Assembly (NCBI GenBank): GCA_964020975.1
Contig: OZ026616.1
Coordinates: 85,299,868-85,363,867, forward strand
Reading direction: 5' to 3'
Origin: Hermodice carunculata
Lineage: Eukaryota; Annelida; Polychaeta; Eunicida; Amphinomidae
DNA: 64,000 bases
This document shows, piece after piece, positions 14,661 through 26,214 of this stretch. The translations under genes were made by a program, and so were the position numbers. A model generated the notes under the pieces. That model was not told the origin of the DNA. It worked only from the letters and a program-made list of their open reading frames with translations, and made no database searches. Every line of letters starts with the position of its first letter. Position 1 is the stretch's first letter.

Positions 14661-16880
14661 ATGGGAAGACATCAGTCCCAATTTAAAGTCGACGGAGGTA
14701 CATTGGGTGGGTCCTTATCAAATGTGTTCAGTTCGTCACGCTCCAAGAATTTTGTAATTTTCATGGTTGGTTTTCTTCTTTATTTGTAAAAATCATCAAA
14801 AACACTCCTCCAGACCGCTCCTCGAGCGAGCTTCAAAAACTACATATCAATACTTCTGGATACTACAGACGTCTACCTGTTTGACAAGTGGCGCACTTTA
14901 TTTGTGAATATTGGTGGGCTTTTTTAATTTTTGACGTCTTATACAAAATGCTTTCTTGGATTGTTTTAAATGTGATAGGAATATACATTGCATTGGCTTG
15001 GTCTGTACTGTATTTATTCACCACGTGGAATTAATTTAACTGAGACTGATTTTAAGGGCCTGATGGAAAATGCCCATGAATGATCGTCACCCATTTCCCA
15101 TTGTGACCGGGTTATTTAATTGTTCGTGTTGATGACTTTTGATGAGAATTCTTTGAGCTAGGACTTTTCAACATTGCACATTATCGCAATCCTTTATATT
15201 ATAATAGCAAGTTGTGACAGCGCGTGGGTAACCAATAATTTACACGTGAACTTACACGGCCATTTCAATTCGTGTATTCTGGGTCAGATGAGCGCAGAGC
15301 TGTCTCAATGCCCTTGTCTTGAACCAGTGTAAGGGCGGAAAGTTCGCAGTGTAATAGTCTTTCCCTTGGAAACCTCAACAATCCCCATGCATACCAAATG
15401 CAAAAAAAATCAGGATAGTATAGACATTGGGAGCACGAATATGCAAATATGCACAATATTCTAAATACTAGCATTTCAATTGTCAACAGGGAAAAAAGAA
15501 TATCCATCATGATCAACCTTGCGCTGCACGACAGTGATGTAGACTTCACGATCTAAACGTGATTAATTGTTGTGCTTTAACATTCCACCAAGTAGTGTTG
15601 GCCCTATTTTCAGTAATGCTGCCGCCAGACAAGCGTTTTTCTTCCGATTACGCACATCCATAACACAGAAAAGTACTGTTGATTTTGCTGCCTCTCCAGG
15701 CATACTTGTGCCATGTCATAGCTCTTACCTGTGCATGAGGTAATGTTCACTAAACTTTCCTGTGCGTGCTTCAGAAGGGAAGATAACTTTTTTTTTTCAA
15801 ACCGAAATCATATCCACGGATAAAAACAAGAGCGAGATAACTTTTTTTCAAATTAAAATCATATCTACGTCTAAAAACAAGAGTGCTAATCTGACCTTCA
15901 TCCTCGCTGATCTGTCTTGGCATGAATGACGATAATGTATGCATTTGTATTCTTGTGTATTTGGTTTCAGAAAAGTGGCATTTAAAAGACAACCCCCCCC
16001 CCTTTCCAAGAAAAAAAGGTACATCTACAGAACTACCCCAGTTACATCCCCATAAAATATGTTTAGTATCTGACCAATGGTTTTGGAGAACGTCAAATAC
16101 CTAGCTCCATTCATATGTATATAACCATCCATATCCTGACAATGCTAACACGTGTACGCATTCATTGATAATTGCATACTTTCACAAAATTTGCAATAGT
16201 TAGGAAATGACAGCATAATCCCCCAGTGAACGACCTTGATAGAGACTAAGGCAAGGTACATCCAACTAAGTTTGGAAATATTCCAACCAGTGACTTTGGA
16301 GAAGTGAACAATTACAAAAACACAATTTGCATGATCACAGCGCCAACTGTTGAACAAACAAGTTAAAAATAACTGAAGAGGCACAATATCATTAACAACA
16401 TTGTCAATAATAGTAAATTATTTGCAGGTGACGTTACACTGTTTTTAGAGTTTAGCTGAACTATACTTAACAGCAGACCAGAGGAAAGATGACTTCCTCA
16501 ATATTAACAACTTGGCAAAGAAAAAGCAAAAAGAAAAAAAATCTATCTTTAACACAAAACCGAATCCATTTATATCTCGGGACGGATTCAACATGATCAT
16601 CCTCCATTGTTTTTCGAAAATTACCAATTTTAGTTCTGCAAGAGAACACAAGCATTTGGGTCTTGTCTAACGTAATATTGAAGTTGGTCACCACATATTG
16701 CGTCCCTTGTGGAAAACAGTTCGAATTAAGTTAATGTTACGCATACAAATTAGTGATGCAATGGATAGGATGTAAATTGTGCCAAAGTATGAATACTTCG
16801 TCACCATAAATATGCAAAGAGTCAGCTGCTACTTAAGTGAAGCTACTAAAAGAAACCTGCTCTGAATTATAATAGGGCTA
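14661..16880. other. No supported gene
   Basis: Unstructured. Contains a short local duplication around 15,785-15,870 (two related copies of an ATCATATC-containing stretch) and a C run near 15,993. Confidence 0.4.
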
Positions 16881-16884
16881 CAAG

Positions 16885-17240
16885 ATTCATGTCCCTTGTT
16901 AAAAGATCTTTCATTCAAGTACAAACATGCCTGTAGTTACATGGACTATAATAGTCCAGGTCAACAGCGCCAAGGAAATGTGTTGACTCAGCCCAAAAGG
17001 TGGCTTTGAAAATGTTCACTCATTTCACCCTAATGACGCTCTTTTCCGCTAATATCTAAATGTCGTCTGCTAATTGTATTTTACTAATTTAGGGATTATT
17101 TTTCAAAATTTTGGATGAAAGTTGCATAGAAGATCATTCAAGATTATATGCCCCTCGTCAACAGCTTTCCTTGGCCCGCCCAGAGCACGCCAAGGAAAGC
17201 TGTTGACTCGGTCCTCTACCAGGGCAGAATGATTTAATTG
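16885..17240. repeat. Decayed MITE-family sequence with a perfect 17-bp-stem palindrome
   Basis: CAACAGCTTTCCTTGGC (17,159-17,175) and its exact reverse complement (17,189-17,205) flank a 13-nt loop. The first 130 bp resemble 36,600-36,755. The palindrome is the centre of the TTAA MITE family seen at 10.8, 38.2, 40.6 and 41.0 kb. Confidence 0.6.
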
Positions 17241-17329
17241 CCTGATTGGCATAATTTGAAATGCTGTAAGTGCAGTTATTATTCAGGTGTTCCTTTACCA
17301 AGAACACAACGAAGGAATTGAAATACCAC

Positions 17330-17760
17330 GAAAATCTATCACAGTTTTGAAGATATGGGACATTAAAATTTTGTAGGTGACTTAACTAGCATAATTCTAG
17401 ATATTACTACTTGACATATTGTTCATTGGATGAGTTTATATTACACGCACACCTGTAAGTTGAAATGACATTGCTAATACTTTCAAGATATTCAACAATC
17501 ATATTGTAAATTACAGCTAATCTGCATACATTTATAGGCTGTGATTCAAGTCATATAATCATTGGATGTGCCTATATCACAAACCAATAAGTAGAAGTTG
17601 GAACTGTATCGGTATCTAAAATACTTTTGCAGATATTCAATGTTAAGTTTTTCAAATGTCTCATCATAGATTTGAAGAGAGTGAATTAGGTCATTTATTC
17701 ATTTAATACGCACCTGTCACAAAAATATAGGTAGGTGTTGAAATTGTGTGCTTGTCTTAC
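17330..17760 (-). repeat. Degenerate 145-bp monomers
   Basis: At least three weak matches to the satellite monomer in reverse orientation (TTTTGAAGATAT and GTAGAAGTTGGAAC-like anchors). No intact ends remain. This is the oldest-looking copy of the family in the window. Confidence 0.45.
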
Positions 17761-18556
17761 ATTTTATTTGAGAGATTTGAAGTTTCATTTGCATGTTATT
17801 TGTATACACATCTTGACTTTTCCGAATCAGTTACCCAATCGTACCCAAGGGGTTCCACTCACACCGGATTTGAAGTTTCCAGCTGTTACAGTTTCGAGAA
17901 AAACTATATTCAAATGTCCAAATGTTGCTAATCAGCATAAATGTAATGACTGTGGCTTGGGCCTCTTTCTCGCCGTTCTTAATAGATCGTGGGAGAAAAT
18001 TCCGTTCAGGACTACTTGACGAAAAAATGACTTGTTGACTGGACAATATAAGTAAGGCCTTGAAAAGAATTGCCTAAACATTAAATCTTTAGTCGTTGTC
18101 TGGTGACGTGACGGGTTCGTTCGGCAACTATGTGAGGAATCAGCTATGGATTACGAGACCAAATTTGAAGCAAATAGGTCTACTTTCTCTGATATATTAT
18201 CCACTATTTTTTGCCTAGGTGTTTCCCCACCTTTTGAAGTGTTTTGATCTTGTGTGATATATTGATTCACCTGTCACATATGCATATTCTATTACCCAGG
18301 TGGGCTTAAGTACCTTCTACTGTCGTTCAAACACATTCATCTCGTCAAACGGAGGTGTGTCTTGCTTGTTATTCCTCTTCCCTCACAGAAAATTATGCAG
18401 TAACATCACTTGCACAAAATTGTCATCAACTGAAATGCCTAATCTCTTTCTGCCTCTTCGATAGCATGGATTATCAATCGGATGTTTAAAGATAAGTCAG
18501 TCGTTTTAAATCACCTGAATTTAATATTTATATCTGTGAGGTAACACAGACATATT

Positions 18557-18559
18557 GTT

Positions 18560-18653
<94 letters not shown>

Positions 18654-19243
18654 TCTCTTTCTTTCTTTCTTTCTTTCTAATCAATTTTGTCTGGACTTTT
18701 TCTGGGACACCGTATCACCGAGAAATACTAAATTTTGCCCAGTTATTGATAAAACTCATTTAACTTGTCTGCGTGTGCCTAATTTGCATAAATCAAAATT
18801 CTACAACTTTTGTTTGTGGTCCATTGGATGCACTTGCAGCGCAAACATATGAATTAAAGCCTGAATGACACCTCTCTTTAATAGTTTTGATGACATCCAA
18901 CACTTAAATTTTCCAAGCGCCCATTATCTGCATACATAAAATTTCTACAACTTTTACTTGTGGTTCATTGGATGTATCAGCAGTACATACCTATGAATTA
19001 AAGTTGGAATGGTACCTCCACCTTTAATAGTTTTGAAGATATTTAACATTTAAAATATCAAATGGCCAAATTAGCATAATTTTCAACATAGGAAACCAGG
19101 TTCCTAATTTCACTTTAATTGTTCAAAATGTAGTATTTCTCTGTGATATACTGTCCGAGAAAATGCCCTGCCAAAATAGGCTGTAAAGAATAAATAAATA
19201 GATAGAAAGATAGACAGAAAGACAGACAGACAGACAGACAGAC

Positions 19244-19276
<33 letters not shown>

Positions 19277-19327
19277 CATACATACATACATACATACATA
19301 GATAGATAGATAGATAGATAGATAGAT
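18557..19327 (-). mobile_element. Satellite element bounded by inverted microsatellites
   Basis: The left edge is (TTTC)n at 18,557-18,678; the right edge is (GACA)n/(GATA)n/(CATA)n at about 19,195-19,327, which reads (TATC)n on the other strand. Just inside, GTATCACCGAGAAATAC (from 18,712) pairs with an inverted GTATATCACAGAGAAATAC-like copy (19,131-19,151). The centre has two to three 145-bp monomers in minus orientation. The microsatellites therefore sit at the two ends of an inverted-terminus element rather than being independent of it. Non-coding. Confidence 0.55.
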
Positions 19328-19424
19328 GTTAACACATAAATATAATTCCAATGTGTTACCGATCGCCAGCAATTCGCAAAGGAAAAACTCCCCCGCCCCC
19401 AGCATCCATTCTTGCAATAACTTG

Positions 19425-20088
19425 GACGTCAAAGGAGAGAATGTGTAAAACAGTAAAGAACATACATTTTAAACATGTTTCAACAAATGTCCAAGTTACC
19501 TAAGGCCTGAGAAATACATGTGTATGGTTCCGCTAACCCGACCGACCCTACTAAAATGACCCGACCCTAAATAAATTTTATGACACATTTTAAAAAAATG
19601 TTTCAAGCCGCCCTTTCCTGTAGAAATTGATCAACCCTGAAAGATTTTATCCTGAAAGTGGCTACTGTGTGACGTTTTTTTGCAGTAAAGTCAACTCAAA
19701 CACAGTATTTCATTTCAACTTGTCTGGAGGGTTAACTTTGGCCAGGGAATCAGCATAGCTGCATAGCGACGTTTGGTCTGTGAAACAGCACAGACCCATT
19801 TGTTCCGTGATCTTTATCACAATATTTCAATGGGTTCCAGGTGTCCGTTCTCCAAGTTACCAGGCCAAACGGCTGTTAAAGTACTTTTAAAATATGACTT
19901 ACTATCTTAACTTTAATCTGCCTGCTCGGTTGTGTCTGAAGCCATTATCACCATTAGTTACAAATCCAAATGCGACATGATACGCTGGCAAATCGTGCAC
20001 ATTGGTGAGCGCCATTTTGAACATGGCACAATGCATTGCAGGACTGTGGCACTAAAAGTGAATCATGGCCACAGCATATATCATATCA
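19425..20088. repeat. Direct duplication, copy 1
   Basis: Aligns along its length with 23,893-24,745. Shared landmarks are GACGTCAAAGGAG at the start, a TCAAC..AACACAGT block, a GGTTCCAGGTGTC block, and GCATATATCATATCA at the end. Non-coding and of unknown class. Confidence 0.75.
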
Positions 20089-20419
20089 TTATTGATGCTC
20101 TGAAATATTTTCAAAATATATACTTTTGGTTTATAATATTATAACCCCCCCCCCCCCCCAGATTGTCCCATTACTATCCTCATTTACAAACCATTGGGTG
20201 CAGAATCCACCATTTTCAAAATGGCAGCGAAGTTTGTGGGTTAGTCCCGATTCGATATTTTGAAGATGTAGTATTCAAAATACATGTCTGATTAGTGTTA
20301 GCAGAAGTCTAATTTGTCGAATGAATGTAATGTAAAATATATAATGGGACTTTTCCAGAGTGAGTATTACCTGAAAATTTAAATACAATGCCTTGAAATT
20401 ACCAGTTGTGGATGGCAGT

Positions 20420-22270
20420 TGGCCTAGAATAGGAATTTTGTATCCGACACTGAAGTCTTCCCCAGGCTATAAATTAAGTAGTAACATTTGGCAGATGTGC
20501 CAAGCACCCCCGCTGGGTCAAAGATGGAGCTTAGTGGAGAAGGTTGCCCCAATAGTGGATACAGGTCCGTAAGTACTTGCGGGTTTTTCATACAATTGGT
20601 AACAAAAACCAAGATGAGGGTGAGTGTACTGCAGGTATTTCAGAGTCTGTGATGCGGGGAGGATGGTGTGCATTAATGCGTTTGGCTGAAAATATAACAG
20701 ACAAAGGTTGTAAAGCATAAAAGGTAACATGCCATATCTTTCCCCAGTTATGTATAATGGAGAGATTAGAGTTATGATGATTAGAAGATTGGGGTTATGG
20801 ACAATTTCAAGTGAACTGGTATCATCAGCAGGGAGTCTGACATCACATGTAATATCATCAACTGGGTTGTTAACGTAGACCAGATAGAGAAGTGGGCCCA
20901 AAATGGAACCCTGCGGTACACCAGCTTCAATAGGTAGCCAAGAAGAAGAGATTGTGTTGATTCACAAGGTTAACAAGAAACAAATTGAGATCGCTGTCCT
21001 CATGTTTCGAGTTCCAGTCAAAACACCTGTTATTGAAATCGCCAGTGACTATCATTACAATGCAAAGGTTGCATTCAAGGGCCATGAATATAGTGGTAGC
21101 AAACGACCTGAGAAAAGTGTCAGGAATTTCTGCAGACTGTCCAGGTGGACAATCGTAATTACCAAATAAAAACCCTCTGCACTGGGTTCAAATTTCAACC
21201 AAGACACATTCACAATCCGGCTTTCAAGATCCAGACGTCTCAAGCACGGTAGAGAAGTGATAATTATAACGTTGTCACATGACCATTATGCCACATAATC
21301 AACGAGGTCGAAGACCGAGTTGGTCGTGATGGCAAAATGGTCATTGTGACATGTTGTAAATGACTTGTAACAAGGGTGGTAGGAACTGACCAAGATATTC
21401 CTTGGTGCACGACATTTTTCCCCTTCCTTTTGTGCATGGTGTACTTTGCCGCTTACGTAAGTGGTCACATGCACAGTCAAGTTTGACTGCTTGCGCATGT
21501 ACTTACCACTTACCAATATGGCAGTGGGAAACGCATGTGCTGGATGCAAAAATGATAGATTTAAGTGAGTTTGGCAGTATTCCCACTCAACAGTTAATTT
21601 TTTCAGGAGTACGTGTCATTATGACGAGAGTGCACGCTACAAGAAACGTATTGCAGGTAAAAAAGCAATACATTTTTGGAATTTAATTCACTTATTTTTT
21701 CAGGGCTCATGCCTGGCATGGACACTGATGAAGTGTTGTAAATTGAGACATGTACACCAACTTACATTATGCTGACAGCAATATCATGCTAGATATGACA
21801 GACGACTTGGAAAGTTATAAGAATACACGTCTTTACTATTCCAGGTCCTGTGGTCATCTGCACAGATTCTGCTGGAACAATACCTTAGTTTGGCCTGTTC
21901 TGAGGAAGGCGTCAACAACTATTTCTACAACATATTGCCTGCCGGTCATGCTGCACTACACGACACTAGCAATGCTATTGTGTGATAAGTGTTCATTATG
22001 TGATATAATCAACACTTTTTCGGGCTCCCTATTGGTCTGTTCCTACCACCAATGTTACAAGAGGGAAAAAACGATAATAACACGACAGCCCTTCTTGTTG
22101 TGCGGTCTCTACGAAAAGGAGGTTGGAAGTCATCAATAAGAAGGAACTGATCGGGATTATGTTCATCCGGCCAGGTTTCAAACAATGCAATAATGATGAA
22201 GTTTTCTGATTGGGCCAAAAGGTGAATTTCGTCTAGTTTACCGGTACTCCGAGGAACATGTTTACGTGTA
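20420..22270 (-). mobile_element. Non-LTR retrotransposon (CR1/L2-like), internally deleted and interrupted
   Basis: Minus-strand fragments occur in the right order. First is an AP-endonuclease N-terminus near 22,218 (LFETW where LSETW is usual, then FRRDRTTRR). After an interruption the endonuclease continues from about 21,270 to 20,940, including GDFNNRCFDWNSK (GDFN at 21,032-21,043). The sequence then jumps straight to reverse-transcriptase motifs VPQGSILGPLL (20,887-20,919) and a catalytic box reading PADD instead of FADD/YADD (20,821-20,832). The roughly 1 kb that normally separates these parts is missing, with the junction near 20,930-20,945. Several frameshifts follow. It cannot encode an active protein. 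Confidence 0.8.
21271..22070. mobile_element. Nested insertion(s) inside the LINE endonuclease region
   Basis: The LINE frame stops making sense at about 22,070 and resumes at about 21,271. Inside lie 30-bp inverted repeats (21,364-21,393 and 22,032-22,061; 27 of 30 match) enclosing about 640 bp, as in a MITE. Beside them is a separate fold-back hairpin at 21,274-21,350 whose arms begin with GTCACATGACCATT. GATAATTATAAC and GATAATAAC at the two edges could be a degraded target duplication. No coding content was recognised. Confidence 0.5.
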
Positions 22271-22554
22271 AGAAAGCCAGTACGTAGAAGCTGCTTCTAA
22301 ATTGATTATCGACAGGTGGACCTCAGTGAGAATGTACCATGAAAGAAATACTTTTATTCAAAAGACCAATAGTAATTCCATATTGGTCAATGCTGATGGC
22401 CATTGGTTATAAACAGTAGAAAAGTAAAAACGGCAATAATAACAATACTTTTCAGTGATATGATATGATGTACATCAATTGCAGCAGAATCAAGGGAAGG
22501 TGTAAGGAAGCACTCAGCGTCATAGAAGAGTTTTTCTTTTTTTTTTCCTTTCTT

Positions 22555-22612
22555 TTTTGTTTGTTTGTTTGTTTGTTTGTTTGTTTGTTTGTTTTTTTTT
22601 TTGGGGGGGGGG
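22555..22612. repeat. (TTTG)n, poly-T and poly-G run
   Basis: Nine TTTG units followed by about 12 T and 10 G. Simple sequence; the neighbouring frames rich in Lys/Thr/Asn are artefacts. Confidence 0.9.
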
Positions 22613-22844
22613 TGTCTTTTGCATGTAGACTAGAAATAAACTGACTGAAGTCAAACGTTTTGGAAATTTGTTGGTAGTGAAACGGTAACATGGCATGTGA
22701 CTAAAAAATTGGACAGAGAGAAGGAAAATGAACATGATGTACATTACATAGTACTTGATAAACAGAAAAACAAAAGTGAAGAACAGATGCGTAACAAAAG
22801 TGGAATAAAGCAATATAGGTACCAGGGTATACGGACCACATATG

Positions 22845-23880
22845 AAAAGCGACTGTACGACAGTGGTTTATAAAGTACTTAGAATCGAAACAATGTTGAC
22901 ACACATGCGACATTTGCAAGAACACATGAAGGTCGTAATACCAGTATATACTGGACGATTTTCAAAGTAACAACAATATAAATAAATATAAGCTGGATGT
23001 AGTCAAGTTAATAATTTTTGGAATGTAAATAAATTTAACATGAATATCCGCATCTTACACATCAGCGAGTGAGTGTGCTTTGAAATGCATGTTGGTATAA
23101 TAATGGAACCACTGTTTAGTTGGATGCCAAAAGTAAACATGGATTAAAAGCAGGTTACATCTTGGACAGTGGTTCATGTAAGGTCATGCACAAAAGATAA
23201 TTGAGTTAACCTCGCACAGCTGACAGTCGAAAAATGTACACATACAATGAGCGTGGGTAAGAAGTAGCCTGCCTCAATGTGACTTGTTCAAGGCAATTGC
23301 CCAAAAGACGATGTACCGGTTACAAAAGTGTTTAGAATCGAAACCCTGTTGAGGTATATGCGACCTATGCAAAACTACATGAAGGGTCCGGGAAGATCGT
23401 AATACCAACATACACCGCATGGTTTGCAAAGTAACAAGAGTACATGCAGAGGTAAGCTGGATCTATTCAAGCCAATATATCGGTTGTCATTGAACAGTGA
23501 GACCCTTGTCAGGGGATATTGAGGACAAATCTGATTTCTATTTCCAAAGCAGGTAATCTGCTCATGATATTTGAACGCAAGTATGGACATTATATTTTCA
23601 TTCAATGAAACAGCTCAAGTTACATTGACGACGATTAAGCTGAAAATGTTGACAGCTAGGCAGCACACTAAAATATTATGAAAACACAGACCTAAAGGAG
23701 GTGAATCGAAAATATGTTTATGTATACACGACATAGGTGGAACAACATTAGGTAGCTAAGAGCTATAATGGCAACATATACTGAGTGGTTTACAACGTAA
23801 CAAATTATACGTGAGGTTAACTTTGATTTATTCAAGTTAAAATATTTTTAATGTAAACAAGTGCCTTCTGCACCCAGGTG
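22845..23880. repeat. Three degenerate tandem units of about 400-480 bp
   Basis: A block containing AGAATCGAAAC, ATGCGACxTxTGCAA, GGTCGTAATACCA and TTCAAAGTAACAA recurs from about 22,850, 23,325 and, more weakly, 23,690. The last unit runs into the direct-duplication copy at 23,893. No coding capacity. Confidence 0.55.
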
Positions 23881-23892
23881 ACAAATTAAATT

Positions 23893-24745
23893 GACGTCAA
23901 AGGAGGTAATGTGTAAAAGGGGAAAGAACATCCATTTTAAAAATGTTTCAACAAATGTCCATGGTCTAAGGGCTAACAAAAATATAGCCTATGTGTGGTT
24001 CCGATAAACTGACGGACCCCACTTGATAGGTCCGAATCCCGACAATAAATAATTTTTATGAAACATGAAATAAAAAGTTTCGAGCTCCCTGGTGAAAATT
24101 GATTGACCCTGGCTGAAAATTTTTATCGAGAAGGTGCCCGTGGTGTGCGGTTATTTTGCAGTCAAGTCAACCCAAACACAGTGTTTTATTTCAACTCTCT
24201 GGAGTTCAGGCCAACCAGGGTTAACTTGGGCCGGGGAAAGACCACAGCTGCATAACCACGGCTGTTCATAGCCATAGCCCCAGTTAAACGATTTTATCTA
24301 GAAAGCAGCCGTCATGTTCCGTTATTTTCCAGTAAAGTCAACTGAAAACACAGCATTTTATTTCAGCTTGTCGGGAGGGTTAACTTGGGCCGGGGAAAAC
24401 AGCATAGGCCTAGCAATACAAAGTTCAATAAGGCATAGGCCTAGCCCTGGTTGTTCGGTACTCGTTATTGTAATATTTCGCTAGGTTCCAGGTGTCTGTT
24501 CTCCGAGTTACCACGGCAAATGGTTGTTAGAGTACTTTTAAAACATGACTTACAAGATCTATCTTAACTTTAATCTGCCCACTCGGTGTGTCTTAAGCGT
24601 TTATCATTGTCAGTTACAAATTCAAATGCAACACGATAAAATCATGCACCATTTTGAACATCCTGAAATGCATTGCCGGACAGTCGCGCAAAAATAGTTG
24701 ATTTGGATATCAAAGTGAATCACGGCCACAGCATATATCATATCA
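23893..24745. repeat. Direct duplication, copy 2
   Basis: Counterpart of 19,425-20,088. It is longer because it has an internal tandem duplication: the block with AGTCAAC..AACACAG and GGTTAACTTGGGCCGGGGAAA occurs twice, at about 24,160-24,250 and 24,330-24,400. It ends at the point where a LINE fragment begins. Confidence 0.7.
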
Positions 24746-25857
24746 AGAGATATTGTTAAAAACGGAAATTACTATTATGAACAGTTCACAATATCTTCTT
24801 GACCGCCAAACTCTACATACCATTCATATCTCCTTTATTAGACCCATTTTGGAGTATGGAACTCCTGTCTGGGATGGCTGCACGGTTACAGGTGCCGCAA
24901 AGCTCGAAAGAATTCAGCTGCCTGCACCCCGAATAGCTACTGGTGCAAAGCCTGGTGCTTTAAATGGCAAAATAGCCTGTATGAGGAACTTGGATGGCAG
25001 ACATTACCATCTCGCAGTTCCTATTCCTAATTACATGCAATCTGTATTTCCAAATATTTTCAATCCTGAAACGTCTACTCTTCAAAGATTTGACCTTCCC
25101 ATTTTTTGAGCTCGCAGGGATTTGTGTAATTATTCATTCTTTGCATCAACAGTTTGCCTTTGGAATGAGCTCTCGTCATATTCGCAATCGTTGTCAATAT
25201 TCAAATCTTATTTATATTTTCTTCTCGGCAGAATCCAGTCTGAATTGTAGAACTTTGGAAGCAGACTTCCATCTTGCCATATTTGGTGTGAAAGTGCCTC
25301 CTAAGTGTGAGCGCATTGCAGATTGCAAGATCTATGGCACTATTTTTTTTCATGCCCACTTTATACTGTGGCACTTTCAGGAGTAACATACGATTGTCTC
25401 AAAGTATGCTTTTCCTTTACAAAATGTACCGTTTCATATACGGCTCATCTTTACGCTTTCAGAAAATGTCCAAGTTTTTTTGGTGGTTCAAGATCACATT
25501 ATTCTCTCTACTCTTTTCTTTTTTTCTTTTCTTTTTTTTTTTTTGTAAAAATTTATTGGTTACGTTCATGTAAGCTTTCCGGCATATTTAAGAGAATTAC
25601 ATGTAATTTTAATGAATACAAATTACTTGATCAAACAATCTGGAAGTATCCCTTACAATCTTTCTTTTGGTTGCTGCAAACGTCCCGTTCACCTTGTTCC
25701 TGTTCCATGGTCGTTCAACTTTGAACATGGACCACTCATTTAAGATTTCACGGAACGTCCTGTTCACATGTGGTCCCCCTTTCTGCATGGGATATTTATA
25801 TAGGGCATTGCCATTTTCCCAGCAGCCGTATATTACTTGACGTACGGAACAGCTTGC

Positions 25858-25890
<33 letters not shown>
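24746..25890 (+). mobile_element. Non-LTR retrotransposon 3' end, 5'-truncated
   Basis: The plus-strand frame from 24,753 encodes the region after the RT palm (LDRQTLHTIHISFIRPILEY, then a VWDGC block). After shifts of frame it continues as LCNYSFFASTVCLWNELSS and a C-terminal Cys/His block ending HYFFSCPLYTVA near 25,370. A T-rich tail and a 31-nt A tract (25,859-25,890) may mark the 3' end. Typical of a 5'-truncated CR1/L2-type copy with several frameshifts. It may be the same family as the minus-strand LINE at 20-22 kb. Confidence 0.75.
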
Positions 25891-25891
<1 letters not shown>

Positions 25892-26214
25892 GTTTAAACC
25901 AACACGGTCATCCAGCAAAAGTAAAAATCTTCCAGCCAATTTTCCCTCTAAATAAGTAAGCATGTGTTATTACCTTCCATTTAAATGAGTTTGCCAAAAG
26001 GGGCCCTTTACAGAGTTTATTGTAGAGGGCATCGTTCCCAGAAGTGGGAGAACGGATTGTTACATTTTGATACAGCTACCTTCGAACTTTTTAAATGGCT
26101 CTTTTAAATAGTCATTAGGAAGACAGTGAACTTATCCCCCCCCCCCATTAAAAACAACAAAAACAACGTTTTGTACTACTAAACTGTAAAATTTAAGGTA
26201 ATTTTCATATTTTT

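Noticed and set aside
19425-24745. Direct repeats considered as LTRs of one element
   Set aside because: No TG..CA ends, no primer site, no gag-pol between them; the interval holds a LINE and tandem repeats.
25609-25860. 83-codon minus-strand frame before the A tract
   Set aside because: Lies in probable LINE 3' sequence; no family recognised.
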